Shown here piece by piece: positions 29,629-38,581 of a DNA stretch of 64,000 bases; the first letter of the stretch is position 1; every line of letters starts with the position of its first letter. Made by a program: the position numbers and the translations under genes. Location: the NCBI RefSeq assembly GCF_000785435.2, contig NZ_JTDB02000001.1, positions 958,499 through 1,022,498 of the forward strand. Direction: 5' to 3'. Below the pieces are notes generated by a model. The model saw only the letters and a list, made by a program, of their open reading frames with translations, had not been told where the DNA came from and did no database searches. This stretch comes from Paraburkholderia sacchari (GTDB lineage Bacteria; Pseudomonadota; Gammaproteobacteria; Burkholderiales; Burkholderiaceae).

Positions 29629-29969
29629 ACACGAATCTCCTGGATAACTGGCGATTTAATGACTGAAGCCTACGTACTATAAACGCAATTGCCGGGTGGA
29701 TTTTGCTGAGTGGCTGCGGCATGGAAGGCGGTTTTCGCGGGCGTGTTCATGTCCATTGCTACGGATGCGCATGCGCGGGGCATTAAATGCAGGGTGTGGA
29801 CGTCAATAGCGCGGGATTTCATTCCCATGTCATTTGTTGCGGGCACAACTGAGTTTCAGTAACAGACGAATTGTGAAGAGTCGATGAAAGAGGACGGGTG
29901 CCGCGAAGCATAAGGCGGGAAGATGAAGGACTTGGCGAACGACTTCGAGAAAGCTTTGCGAAAGGGTGC

Positions 29970-29996
29970 AAAAAACCCTTGCTGCAAGGGTTTTTT
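29970..29996. terminator. Bidirectional terminator-like hairpin
   Basis: AAAAAACCCTT and AAGGGTTTTTT with a 5-base loop. The T-run on + and the A-run before it make it usable in both directions. No gene ends close by, so it may end a small unannotated transcript or insulate the downstream promoter. Confidence 0.6.
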
Positions 29997-30080
29997 CGCG
30001 GTCGTGAAGCGGCTCGAAAGCGCATTTGCAAGTGTGAACGGGCATAAATCGGGCCACAAAAAGCGTTACTTTGTTTCTAA

Positions 30081-30098
30081 CCGTAACACTTATTACGG
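30081..30098. promoter_or_regulatory. Inverted repeat, candidate regulator site
   Basis: CCGTAA-N6-TTACGG, perfect 6-bp arms, 25 bases upstream of the sigma-54-like element. Its size and placement suit an activator or repressor of the gene at 30337. Confidence 0.35.
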
Positions 30099-30122
30099 CC
30101 CTCCTCATCGGCTGGTCTCAGG

Positions 30123-30138
30123 TGGTATGCTTCCTGCA
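30123..30138 (+). promoter_or_regulatory. Candidate sigma-54 (-24/-12) promoter
   Basis: TGGTATGCTTCCTGCA has the invariant GG and GC spaced by exactly 10 bases and otherwise resembles TGGCACG-N4-TTGC. It lies 199 bases before the start at 30337, at the edge of the exopolysaccharide locus. Sigma-54 control of exopolysaccharide genes is known in related bacteria; here it is a motif match only. Confidence 0.4.
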
Positions 30139-30336
30139 CAAATTCTCCCTTGCACGAGTGAGACCACGTTCCTTGCGTCATTTCCGTGAACATACGCACT
30201 GTCAATGTGCGGCCGGGGGTGCCAATGAACCTGTCATATAAACATATGGTGCAACCGAGCACGCCAACGCGGGCAGCAAGATCCGCGAGCGAAGGCTCCG
30301 TCACTGCAGCCCCGGTCCGGCTGCGTGGAGAACAGC

Positions 30337-31644
30337 ATGAATTTCGAAGAACTGAGCGACGACGAGTGGGTGCTGGTGTCCTCGCTCGTATCCGATGAAC
30401 CACCCATACGCCTGAACCGCCGCGGACGCCCGCGCGCGGAGCCACGTGTCGTGGCCAATGCCGTGCTGTGGATCTTGACGACCGGAGAGTCCTGGTCGCG
30501 TCTGCCCGCGCGCTATCCGTCCGGCCCAACCTGCCGGCGCCGTTTCGAGGAATGGCACACGAGCGGCACGCTCAACGAGCTGGTCAAACTGCTCGTCGAG
30601 CGCGGCCGCAGCTTCGTCTATGTGCCTGAGCCTGTGCAGGCCCAGGCGCCGGCGAACCACGCGCAGGCTACGCAGTCCGTGGCCGCGGTGGCGTCTGGGG
30701 TGTCGGTGGCCGAAGAAGTCGTCGAGGACGACGGCTTGCCCGCGGTTTACTGGAAGAGCCCCGAGGCATGGCAGGCGCCCGCGTCGGTGGCCGCGTTGGT
30801 GGCAGATACGCCGCTGGCCGACCCCATCGAGAGCATGACCCGGCAACTCGTGAGCCAGGACGACGAGGGCCGCGCGCCGCCCGCTGCGCATCAGATGCAT
30901 CGAGCGCATCGAGCGCATCAAGCGCATCAAGGGCACAAGCAGGTCCCGCATCGTTCGCAGCCGACGCACTCGGGCTCCGTGCCGCGTCCGGCCGATGCGA
31001 GCGTGAGCACGTCCGTTGCCAGTCGCACGGTCGTGCCTGCCGCCGAGCCCCTGGAGCCCGCAGGCGGCACGCCGTGGACGAGCGCCACGCCGCCGGCTGT
31101 GCAGGTCGTGGAATGGCGCGGCTGTGAGATCCATCTGAGCGTGGAGCTCGCGCGCAACGACATGTATCGCGCGGCGGTGGAAATTCTCAAGGACGGCAAG
31201 CGTCTCGAGCGTTCGGGTCTGATCGGGCCGCCGTTCGAAGATTGCGAGGCGGCGCGCCACTACGCGTTCGACTGGGCATGCCAATGGATCGAGCGCGAAG
31301 TGCCTGCGTCCGTGGGTGCCACCGCGGTTGACCCCGCAGTTGCCCCGTCTACTGGCGGCGTCAGCGCGTCCGCGAATGGTGCTGCTGTCGCCGTGCCGCC
31401 GAACCACGCAACGCATCACGCGAGCAGCAGCGTGGTTACGCGCGCCATGCCCGCGGTCGCGACCAATGTGGTGAGCAAGATGTCGTCCAATGCGGCGAAC
31501 AACGTGCGCATCGCGGCGATGCAGCGTTATGCATCGAGCCCAGCGCTGCGCAACGGTGGCGAGGCGCGCGACAAGTCCTCTGGAAATAGTGCGGGCGCTG
31601 AAAGCCGTCAGCATTTCTCGCGTTATAGAACGCATCTGGGCTAG
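30337..31644 (+). CDS. Transposase-type DNA-binding domain (DUF4096) fused to a non-transposase C-terminus; possible regulator
   Basis: 435 residues from ATG 30337, with GGAG 6 bases upstream. Residues ~1-85 match the helix-turn-helix N-terminal domain of IS5-type transposases (FEELSDDEWVLVSSL, RRGRPRAEPRVVANAVLWIL, GESWSRLPARYPSGPTCRRRF). No DDE catalytic domain follows. The next ~165 residues are Ala/Pro/His-rich linker, including repeated HRAH/HQAH units. A small folded region at ~255-325 (VEWRGCEIHLSVELA, AARHYAFDWACQWIER) is followed by another low-complexity tail. A domesticated transposase head next to the bce genes suggests DNA binding and regulation, but this is inference. It is convergent with bceA. 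Confidence 0.7.
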   Translation: MNFEELSDDEWVLVSSLVSDEPPIRLNRRGRPRAEPRVVANAVLWILTTGESWSRLPARYPSGPTCRRRFEEWHTSGTLNELVKLLVERGRSFVYVPEPVQAQAPANHAQATQSVAAVASGVSVAEEVVEDDGLPAVYWKSPEAWQAPASVAALVADTPLADPIESMTRQLVSQDDEGRAPPAAHQMHRAHRAHQAHQGHKQVPHRSQPTHSGSVPRPADASVSTSVASRTVVPAAEPLEPAGGTPWTSATPPAVQVVEWRGCEIHLSVELARNDMYRAAVEILKDGKRLERSGLIGPPFEDCEAARHYAFDWACQWIEREVPASVGATAVDPAVAPSTGGVSASANGAAVAVPPNHATHHASSSVVTRAMPAVATNVVSKMSSNAANNVRIAAMQRYASSPALRNGGEARDKSSGNSAGAESRQHFSRYRTHLG

Positions 31645-31946
31645 GAGCAGGGCCGGCGCTCGCCGGCGCCTGCTTCCACTCGCATACCCCGTCATTGCCG
31701 ATTCCACCGCTGCTTTTGCAGCGGTTTTCACGTTCGTTGCGCGCGCATTCATCGCCGCTTTATCCGCGTTCGGCATGACCATCTTTTGCTCGTACTCTTG
31801 CTTGCACGAACGGCCGTAGCGGCTGAATCTTCGATCTCGCCGCCACGGCTGCCGGTGCTGTCTCCGTCCACATGGCTCATCGGTTTTCTGCTTGTCCAGC
31901 GGGGCGCTCTGCGGCGCCCCTTTACTTCTTACTTCATGACCCTGCG
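31645..31946. other. 302-base convergent intergenic region
   Basis: No gene is seen. It separates the 30337 gene from the end of bceA. It contains a palindrome near 31651, an intrinsic terminator at 31706-31728 and a GGGGCGC/GCGCCCC hairpin at 31901-31920. Confidence 0.6.
31706..31728 (+). terminator. Intrinsic terminator after the DUF4096 gene
   Basis: ACCGCTGC and GCAGCGGT with a TTTT loop, followed by a short T-run. It lies 62 bases after the stop at 31644. Confidence 0.68.
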
Positions 31947-33467
31947 TTACTGCCGGCCGTACTGATCGTCCAGACGCACGATATCGTCTTCGCCAAGGTA
32001 CGAACCCGATTGCACTTCGATGATTTCGAGCGGCATTTTGCCGGGGTTTTCGAGCCGGTGCGAAACGCCCAGCGGAATATAGGCCGATTCGTTTTCCGAA
32101 ACGATGAAGCGTTCGTCGCCGCGCGTGACGAGTGCCGTGCCGCGCACGACGACCCAGTGCTCGGCACGATGATGGTGCATTTGCAGCGACAGGCGTGCGC
32201 CCGGTTCCACCACGATGCGCTTCACCTGGAAGCGCTCGCCGCTGTCGACGCTGTCGTAGTGGCCCCACGGGCGATGCACGAGACGGTGCGCGACGGCTTC
32301 GCTGCGGTGTTGCGACTTCAGGCGCTGGACGATCTTCTTCACGTCCTGGGCGCGCGAGCGGTCGGCCACGAGCACGGCGTCCGCGGTTTCGACCACCACC
32401 AGATTCTCGGTGCCAAGGCAGGCGATCAGGCGTCCATCCGAGTGCGCGAAGGTATCGTTCGCGCCTTCGAACATGACTTCGCCCTGGGCCACGTTGCCGG
32501 CTTCGTCTTTCGACGCGACTTGCCATACCGTGTCCCACGAACCGAGATCGGTCCAGCCCGCCGCGAGCGGCACCACCACGCCGCCGGCCACAGTCGTGTC
32601 GCCCGAGAGCGGCTCCATCACGGCGTAGTCGATCGAGTTGGACGGCGAGCGCGCGAACGCTTCGCGGTCCACGCGGAAGAAGTCGCCGTCTTCCTTGCCG
32701 TTCTGGACGGCGGCCGAGCAGGCTTCGAAAATCGCGGGCTCGAAATGGCGAATCGCCTTGAGCCAGGTGCTTGCGCGCATGATGAAGATGCCGCTGTTCC
32801 ACCAGTAGCGCTGCGAAGCGACGTATTGCTGAGCGAGTTCGAAATAGGGTTTCTCGACAAAACCGTTCAGGCGTCGTGCGCCGGCTTCGTCGTCGGCGGC
32901 AAGCGGCTCGCCCACGTGAATGTAGCCATAGCCCGTTTCGGGGCGCGTGGGCACGATGCCCATCGTCACGATCTGGCCGTTGGCCGCGTGACGCACGCCA
33001 TCGGCCACGGCGGCCTGAAAGGCTTCGAGGTCGGCGAGCGCGTGGTCCGCAGGCATTACCACCATGATGCCGTCCTGACGTTCGGCAACCACGGACAGCG
33101 CGGCGATGGTCAGCGCGGGCGCGGTATCGCGCGCAAGCGGTTCGAGAATGAGGCGCGCTTCCTTGCCTGCCGCGCGAACCTGGTCGGCGGTGGTGAAACG
33201 GTGCTCCTCATTGCAGACGATCATCAGCTTGTCGGCGAGGGTGACGCGTTCAGCGAGCGCGTCGAGACGGCCTGCCGTATCCGCGAGCAGCGAATGCTCG
33301 CCGACGAGGTTGATCATCTGCTTCGGGTACTGTTCGCGCGACAGTGGCCACAGCCGCGAACCCGCGCCGCCCGCAAGCACCACGGGGCAGACTTGCAGCG
33401 CGTTGCGCGATTCGGCGCGCGCATCGGTTGCGCGTGCCGATGTCGTTGCGGAACCCGTATCCGTCAT
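31947..33467 (-). CDS. bceA: BceA: mannose-1-phosphate guanylyltransferase / mannose-6-phosphate isomerase
   Basis: 506 residues from the ATG at 33467; a TTG four codons earlier overlaps the GGAGA ribosome site and is rejected. The N-terminal ~350 residues are the nucleotidyltransferase: signature PVVLAGGAGSRLWPLSREQYP with KQM, then MPADHAL, ETGYGYIHVGEPL and FVEKP. The C-terminal ~150 residues are the cupin isomerase domain (VEPGARLSLQMHHHRAEHWV). The enzyme converts fructose-6-P to mannose-6-P and mannose-1-P to GDP-mannose. This supplies GDP-mannose and, through Gmd and Rmd further right, GDP-rhamnose. It diverges from bceB across 510 bases. The bce symbol rests on family plus gene order. 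Confidence 0.92.
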   Translation of the reverse strand: MTDTGSATTSARATDARAESRNALQVCPVVLAGGAGSRLWPLSREQYPKQMINLVGEHSLLADTAGRLDALAERVTLADKLMIVCNEEHRFTTADQVRAAGKEARLILEPLARDTAPALTIAALSVVAERQDGIMVVMPADHALADLEAFQAAVADGVRHAANGQIVTMGIVPTRPETGYGYIHVGEPLAADDEAGARRLNGFVEKPYFELAQQYVASQRYWWNSGIFIMRASTWLKAIRHFEPAIFEACSAAVQNGKEDGDFFRVDREAFARSPSNSIDYAVMEPLSGDTTVAGGVVVPLAAGWTDLGSWDTVWQVASKDEAGNVAQGEVMFEGANDTFAHSDGRLIACLGTENLVVVETADAVLVADRSRAQDVKKIVQRLKSQHRSEAVAHRLVHRPWGHYDSVDSGERFQVKRIVVEPGARLSLQMHHHRAEHWVVVRGTALVTRGDERFIVSENESAYIPLGVSHRLENPGKMPLEIIEVQSGSYLGEDDIVRLDDQYGRQ

Positions 33468-33977
33468 CTCATTCTCCAAAGGGGTTTCGGTTACGAGATT
33501 TGTAGCATGCTTAAAATCGATATAAATAGAATCGTAAAGAAGAAAACAGAAAATATTCCAATCAAATGGAAAATAATCAATCCGTCACAATGCGGCGCCA
33601 ATAAAAAATCGAATAAAAATCGCGAGGCGGCTTCGCGCCGGACCTGGAGGCAGAAAATTAATCGGGGTCCGGTGCGATGAATGCGGCAAATTTTGCCGCC
33701 TGAATTGCGCCGCCGATGGCCCGGCGGGCGGGATTGCCGGTAAACGTTGCCGAAAAAATCACACAAAAAATAGACAGTTAGCAACGAAACATTTGGAGAT
33801 ACTTTTGGGCGTTGCGCTATCAATTTTTATCGTGCTTTATTAGGGTTTATTCGGATACGCTTCATCTGCGCCGGGAGAGCCTGGTGCAACTTTCCCTGAT
33901 TCCTGTATTTCCTGTTAGCGGCGGCCATGATGCATCGCGCGTGGCTGCGATTCTTTTTTTAAACCGAGGTGCCGGAC
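33468..33977. promoter_or_regulatory. 510-base divergent promoter region of bceA and bceB
   Basis: No gene is seen. The half nearest bceA is AT-rich. It holds a perfect palindrome GCGGCAAA-T-TTTGCCGC at 33683-33699 and A/T tracts around 33770-33850. It should contain the start sites of both transcripts of the exopolysaccharide locus. A sigma-54 element with correct spacing was looked for and not found here. Confidence 0.6.
33683..33699. promoter_or_regulatory. 17-base palindrome, candidate operator in the bceA-bceB region
   Basis: Perfect 8-bp arms GCGGCAAA/TTTGCCGC around one base. It lies about 215 bases from bceA and 280 from bceB. No T-run of terminator type follows. Confidence 0.4.
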
Positions 33978-35357
33978 ATGCTGAGCGTTCTAGCGAGAAT
34001 CATCGATGTTGCCGCCATCGCCGCGGGCGCCCTGGTGGCGGCTGCCTTGCACCACGGTCAATTCAGCGCGCTTTCCGATATGGAGAGCGTCGCGCTCGCT
34101 TTCAACTGCGTGCTCGCGATCTGGATGTTCCCGGCATTCGGCATCTATCAGTCGTGGCGCGGCAAATCGCTCTACGTGCTCGCGGCGCGTGTGTGCGCCG
34201 CGTGGATCGCGGTGGAGTGCACCGGCATTCTGCTGTCGTTCAGCGTGCATCGCGCTGATTCGCTTTCGCGCATCTGGCTCGCTTACTGGGTCGTGGCATC
34301 GGTGGCGTTCCTGATCGTTTCGAAGACGATGGTGCACATGGTGCTGCGCGGCCTGCGCCGCGAAGGCTACAACCAGAAAGCGGTGGCCGTGGTGGGCGAT
34401 CATCGCTGCTCGCGCTTCCTGATCGAGCAGATGAAGAACCACCCCGAGGCGGGCTTTCATCCCGCGCTCGTGTTCGACGAGGACAGCGACGCCGATGGCG
34501 ATGCGCAACTCGATGGCGTGAAAGTCGAGCGCGATCTGCAGGCCACGCTCGAATATGTGCGCGAACATGGTGTGCGCGAACTGTGGCTCGCGCTGCCGAT
34601 CACGAAAGAACGCACGATTCATCGCATCGTCATGGCGCTGCGCAACGATTTCGTGAACATCCGTTTCATTCCGGATGTGCGCAGCCTTTCGTTCTTCAGT
34701 CAGCCCGTGGTCGATTTGCTTGGCGTGCCGGCCATCAATCTGGCGGCTTCGCCGGTCACGGATCTGCGCGTGCTGCCCAAGCGCGTGTTCGACATTGCAT
34801 TCGCAGGCGCGGTACTGGTGGCGCTCGCTCCGTTGCTGGCGGCCATTTCGATTGCAGTGAAGCTGACCTCGCCGGGGCCGGTGTTTTTCAAGCAGCGCCG
34901 CAAGGGGCTCGACGGCAACGAGTTCGAGATCTACAAGTTCCGCTCGATGAAGGTGCATGCGGAAGTGGCGGGGCAAGTTACTCAGGCGCGCCGCAACGAT
35001 CCGCGTGTCACGCGCGTGGGCGCGTTCCTGCGCCGCACGAGTCTCGACGAACTGCCGCAATTCATCAACGTGCTCAAGGGCGAGATGTCGGTGGTGGGCC
35101 CGCGCCCGCACGCGCTGGCGCACGACGATATCTATAAGGACCTCGTGCGCGGTTACATGGCGCGCTATCGCATCAAGCCCGGCATTACCGGCTGGGCGCA
35201 GGTCAACGGCTATCGCGGCGAAACCGACCGCGTGGAAAAAATGCGCGACCGTGTGCGTTTCGACCTGCACTACATGCAGCACTGGAGCTTCGGTCTCGAT
35301 CTGCGGATCGTGGCGATGACCATGTGGAAAGGCTTCGCAGGCCAGAACGCATATTGA
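33978..35357 (+). CDS. bceB: BceB: undecaprenyl-phosphate glucose phosphotransferase
   Basis: 459 residues from ATG 33978; a GTG at 33969 overlaps the GAGG ribosome site. Four to five membrane helices in the first ~130 residues are followed by a CoA-binding-like region ([17 protein letters not shown]). The C-terminal sugar-transferase domain has [73 protein letters not shown] and [15 protein letters not shown]. It transfers glucose-1-P to the lipid carrier at the inner membrane and so starts repeat-unit synthesis (WcaJ/PssY group). It is the first gene of the main operon. Full length, all motifs present. Confidence 0.94.
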   Translation: MLSVLARIIDVAAIAAGALVAAALHHGQFSALSDMESVALAFNCVLAIWMFPAFGIYQSWRGKSLYVLAARVCAAWIAVECTGILLSFSVHRADSLSRIWLAYWVVASVAFLIVSKTMVHMVLRGLRREGYNQKAVAVVGDHRCSRFLIEQMKNHPEAGFHPALVFDEDSDADGDAQLDGVKVERDLQATLEYVREHGVRELWLALPITKERTIHRIVMALRNDFVNIRFIPDVRSLSFFSQPVVDLLGVPAINLAASPVTDLRVLPKRVFDIAFAGAVLVALAPLLAAISIAVKLTSPGPVFFKQRRKGLDGNEFEIYKFRSMKVHAEVAGQVTQARRNDPRVTRVGAFLRRTSLDELPQFINVLKGEMSVVGPRPHALAHDDIYKDLVRGYMARYRIKPGITGWAQVNGYRGETDRVEKMRDRVRFDLHYMQHWSFGLDLRIVAMTMWKGFAGQNAY

Positions 35358-35457
35358 AGCGGACCGGGCGCGCAATCTGCGCATGCCGCGCTCATTCATT
35401 TCGCATGAGTAGCGCGGTCCGGATGGGCACCAACAGGCAATTACTTTTGAGGTGGGC

Positions 35458-36876
35458 ATGAATCTGACGATCATTGGCAGCGGTTATGTGGGTCTCGTAA
35501 CGGGCGCGTGTCTGGCCGACATCGGCAACGACGTGTTCTGTCTCGACGTCGACCAGCGCAAGATCGACCTGCTCAATCAAGGCGTCGTGCCGATTCACGA
35601 GCCGGGCCTCCAGGAAATCATCGAGCGCAACCGGCGCGCGCGCCGGCTTACGTTCTCGACGGACGTGGAAGCAGCGGTCGCGCACGGCGACGTGCAGTTC
35701 ATCGCGGTGGGCACGCCCCCCGATGAAGACGGCTCCGCCGATCTGCAATACGTGCTTGCCGCCGCGCGCAACATCGGCCGCCACATGAAGGGCTTCAAGG
35801 TGATCGTCGACAAATCGACGGTGCCGGTGGGCACGGCCGCGCTCGTGCGCGACGCCATTGCATCCGAACTTCGCAAACGTGGTGAAGAGCATATGTTCTC
35901 GGTGGTCTCGAACCCCGAGTTCCTGAAAGAAGGCGCGGCCGTGGAAGACTTCGCGCGCCCCGACCGCATCGTGCTGGGCTGCGACGAAGACGTGCCTGGC
36001 GAGCGTGCGCGCGAGTTGATGAAGCGCCTGTACGCGCCGTTCAACCGCAATCGCGAACGCACGCTGTACATGGACGTGCATTCGGCCGAGTTCACGAAGT
36101 ACGCGGCCAACGCCATGCTCGCCACGCGCATTTCGTTTATGAACGAACTCGCGAATCTGGCCGACCGCGTGGGCGCGGATATCGAGGCCGTGCGCCGCGG
36201 CATCGGCTCCGACCCGCGCATCGGCTACGACTTTCTCTATGCGGGCTGCGGCTATGGCGGCTCGTGCTTCCCGAAGGACGTGAAGGCATTGATGCGCACT
36301 GCAGAGGATTTCGGCGAACCGCTGCGAATCCTGAGCGCCGTGGAAGCGGTGAACGACGCGCAGAAGGAAGTCCTCGCGCAGAAGATCGTCATGCGTTTCG
36401 GCTCCGATCTCACGGGCCGCACCTTCGGCCTCTGGGGCCTCGCGTTCAAGCCGAATACCGACGACATGCGCGAAGCGCCGAGCCGCACGCTTATCGCCGA
36501 ACTGCTCGCGCGCGGCGCGCGCGTGGTGGCCTATGACCCGGTCGCCATGGCCGAAGCGCAGCGCGTGCTCGCGCTCGATCTGGCGAAGACGCCCGAGCAG
36601 CTCGAACGCCTCGCCTACGTGCAGGACGCGATGGAAGTCGCGAGCGGCGCGGACGCGCTGGTGGTCGCCACCGAGTGGAAGGTGTTCAAGGCGCCTGACT
36701 TCGAGACGCTCAAGCAGCAACTGAAGACGCCGATCGTGTTCGACGGGCGCAATCTCTACGATCCGCCCGCGATGCAGGAGCTTGGCATCGAGTATCACGC
36801 GGTGGGCCGCGCGAGCGCCACGCAATCGAGCCGCGCACGCGCCGAAGCCGCTACGCAGACGCGCGTTCCGGCATAA
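35458..36876 (+). CDS. bceC: BceC: UDP-glucose 6-dehydrogenase
   Basis: 472 residues from ATG 35458, chosen over a GTG at 35452 that overlaps the ribosome site. N-terminal NAD-binding motif [32 protein letters not shown] and [16 protein letters not shown] follow. The catalytic cysteine is Cys270 in [11 protein letters not shown], and the C-terminal domain has [16 protein letters not shown]. It oxidises UDP-glucose to UDP-glucuronic acid, a cepacian building block. The C-terminal ~20 residues are Ala/Arg/Thr-rich and extra to the family core. bceD follows 58 bases later. Confidence 0.95.
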   Translation: MNLTIIGSGYVGLVTGACLADIGNDVFCLDVDQRKIDLLNQGVVPIHEPGLQEIIERNRRARRLTFSTDVEAAVAHGDVQFIAVGTPPDEDGSADLQYVLAAARNIGRHMKGFKVIVDKSTVPVGTAALVRDAIASELRKRGEEHMFSVVSNPEFLKEGAAVEDFARPDRIVLGCDEDVPGERARELMKRLYAPFNRNRERTLYMDVHSAEFTKYAANAMLATRISFMNELANLADRVGADIEAVRRGIGSDPRIGYDFLYAGCGYGGSCFPKDVKALMRTAEDFGEPLRILSAVEAVNDAQKEVLAQKIVMRFGSDLTGRTFGLWGLAFKPNTDDMREAPSRTLIAELLARGARVVAYDPVAMAEAQRVLALDLAKTPEQLERLAYVQDAMEVASGADALVVATEWKVFKAPDFETLKQQLKTPIVFDGRNLYDPPAMQELGIEYHAVGRASATQSSRARAEAATQTRVPA

Positions 36877-36934
36877 GCCGCATCGAACCCTGCGTTTGAT
36901 GAAGCACTAAGCAAATCCGAGGAGCCACCGGGTC

Positions 36935-37384
36935 ATGATCAAGGACGTATTGATCGTCTGCCATGCCAACGTCTGCCGCTCGCCCGCGGCGGAGCAACTG
37001 TTCCGCGCACGCTTTCGTGAACATACAGGAAAGCAGCCGGGCGCGTTTCATTCTGCGGGCCTGCGCGCCCGCAACGGCGACGACATGGACCCGGTCATGC
37101 AGCGCCTGCTCGCGGAGCGTGGCGTAGAGGTGGGCGAGCATCGCTCGCGCCGCCTCACGCCGCGCCTCGTGCGCCGCGCCGACCTCGTGCTCGTGACGGA
37201 GCGCCATCAGGTGAGCGCCGTCGAGCGAATGGAGCCGTCCGCGCGCGGCAAGGTGTACGCGCTCGGCAATTGGGAAAACTCGGATGTTTCCGATCCGCAC
37301 GGCCTCGACGAGGTCGCGTATCGCGAGAGTCTGGAGTTGATGGATCGACTGGTTAAGGGATGGCTGAGCCGAATATGCCAATGA
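36935..37384 (+). CDS. bceD: BceD: low-molecular-weight protein tyrosine phosphatase
   Basis: 149 residues. The catalytic P-loop is Cys9-to-Arg15 in VCHANVCRSPAAE (C-x5-R), with the general acid Asp in SDVSDPHGLDEVAY. It should dephosphorylate the tyrosine kinase BceF, whose gene is two genes downstream, and so regulate chain length or export. Pairing of a LMW phosphatase with a Wzc-type kinase is standard in these operons. The stop overlaps the bceE start. Confidence 0.94.
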   Translation: MIKDVLIVCHANVCRSPAAEQLFRARFREHTGKQPGAFHSAGLRARNGDDMDPVMQRLLAERGVEVGEHRSRRLTPRLVRRADLVLVTERHQVSAVERMEPSARGKVYALGNWENSDVSDPHGLDEVAYRESLELMDRLVKGWLSRICQ

Positions 37385-38553
37385 GAAAACTCAATCTAAT
37401 GACTGCTCTTGCGTTGAGCGCCTTCGTTGCTGCGTGTTCCACGGCGCCAGGCAACTACCTCGACACCTCGAACCTGAAGGAAGAGCAGAACAAGCAGCCG
37501 CAGAAGCAGTACGACGTGCATCTGATTACTTCGCAGCTCGTCATGGATCAGGCGCAGGCCGCAGCGAGCCAGAAGGCCCCGCTGCCGCCGAGCAAGTACG
37601 CGAGCACCGCCGACTACACATATCACATCGCGCCGCAGGACATTCTCGGCGTGACGGTCTACGACCACCCCGAGCTTTCGACGCCGCAAGGCTCGACTTT
37701 CTCGTCGGGCGGCAACACCACGCAGACCGTGGGCCAGGCACTCACGCAGCCGTACACCAACGCGCTGCCGGGCGAGGCCGACCCGTACGGGCAGACCGTG
37801 GCCAAGGACGGCACGATCTACTTCCCGTTCGTGGGCCGCGTGAAGGCGGCGGGCAAGACGCCCGGCCAGCTGCGCGACCAGGTCGCTTCGGGTCTCGGGC
37901 CGTACATCAAGAACCCGCAGGTGGACGTGCGCGTGCTCGCCTACCGCAGCCAGAAGGTGCAGGTCACCGGCGACGTGAAGACGCCGGGCCCGCTCGCGAT
38001 GAGCGACGTGCCGCTCACGCTTGTCGACGCGATCACGCGCTCGGGCGGCACCACCGATGGCGCCGATATCAACCGCGTGCGCCTCACGCGCAACAACAAG
38101 CTCTACGTGCTCGACGCGAACGCCTTGCTCGACGGCGGCGACACGAGCCAGAACGTGGTGCTGCAGGACGGCGACATCATCAACGTGCCGGACCGCAACG
38201 ATAGCCGCGTGTTCGTGATGGGCGAAGTGAAGACGCCGACCCAGACCACGCTCGTCCGCGGCAAGCTCACCATTGCCGATGCGCTCACGACGGCCGGAGG
38301 CATTCTCGACACCGATGCGAACCCGCGCCAGATCTTCGTGATGCGCGGCATGAAAGACAACCCAACCCAGCCGGAGATTTACCGACTCGATATGACCAAG
38401 CCCGACGCGATCATGCTGTCGTCGCAATTCCAGCTCAAGCCGCTGGATGTCGTGTACGTCGGCACCGCCGCCTCGGCCACCTTCAACCGTGTGTTGCAGC
38501 AGATCTTGCCGACCGTCCAGACGGTCTTCTATCTGAAGCAGCTCACGCGCTAA
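37381..38553 (+). CDS. bceE: BceE: outer-membrane polysaccharide export lipoprotein (Wza type)
   Basis: 390 residues from ATG 37381 (ATGA overlap with bceD); an ATG two codons earlier is equally open. The lipobox LSAFVAAC places the lipidated Cys at residue 19. It is an OPX protein: polysaccharide export domain (YTYHIAPQDILGVTVYDHPELS, GTIYFPFVGRVKAAGKTPGQLRD), then two SLBB-type domains (VQVTGDVKTPGPLAMSDVPLTLVD split as VTGDVKTPGP and PLTLVDAITRSGG; VFVMGEVKTPTQ). It forms the octameric export channel. It has a long Gln/Asn-rich segment after the lipobox. bceF follows after 28 bases. Confidence 0.94.
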   Translation: MRKLNLMTALALSAFVAACSTAPGNYLDTSNLKEEQNKQPQKQYDVHLITSQLVMDQAQAAASQKAPLPPSKYASTADYTYHIAPQDILGVTVYDHPELSTPQGSTFSSGGNTTQTVGQALTQPYTNALPGEADPYGQTVAKDGTIYFPFVGRVKAAGKTPGQLRDQVASGLGPYIKNPQVDVRVLAYRSQKVQVTGDVKTPGPLAMSDVPLTLVDAITRSGGTTDGADINRVRLTRNNKLYVLDANALLDGGDTSQNVVLQDGDIINVPDRNDSRVFVMGEVKTPTQTTLVRGKLTIADALTTAGGILDTDANPRQIFVMRGMKDNPTQPEIYRLDMTKPDAIMLSSQFQLKPLDVVYVGTAASATFNRVLQQILPTVQTVFYLKQLTR

Positions 38554-38581
38554 AAGCGCGCGAGCCATCTTTTCTCGCAAC

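Larger units (their letters stand above)
29629..30336. other. 708-base region without a recognised gene
   Basis: Short open frames here have no family resemblance. The region holds a bidirectional terminator-like hairpin (29970-29996), an inverted repeat (30081-30098) and a sigma-54-like promoter element (30123-30138), each listed separately. It probably carries the promoter of the gene at 30337. Confidence 0.55.

Noticed and set aside
29819..30108. Short minus-strand open frames around the 29970 hairpin
   Set aside because: They run through the terminator-like hairpin, overlap each other in several frames, and show no conserved features.
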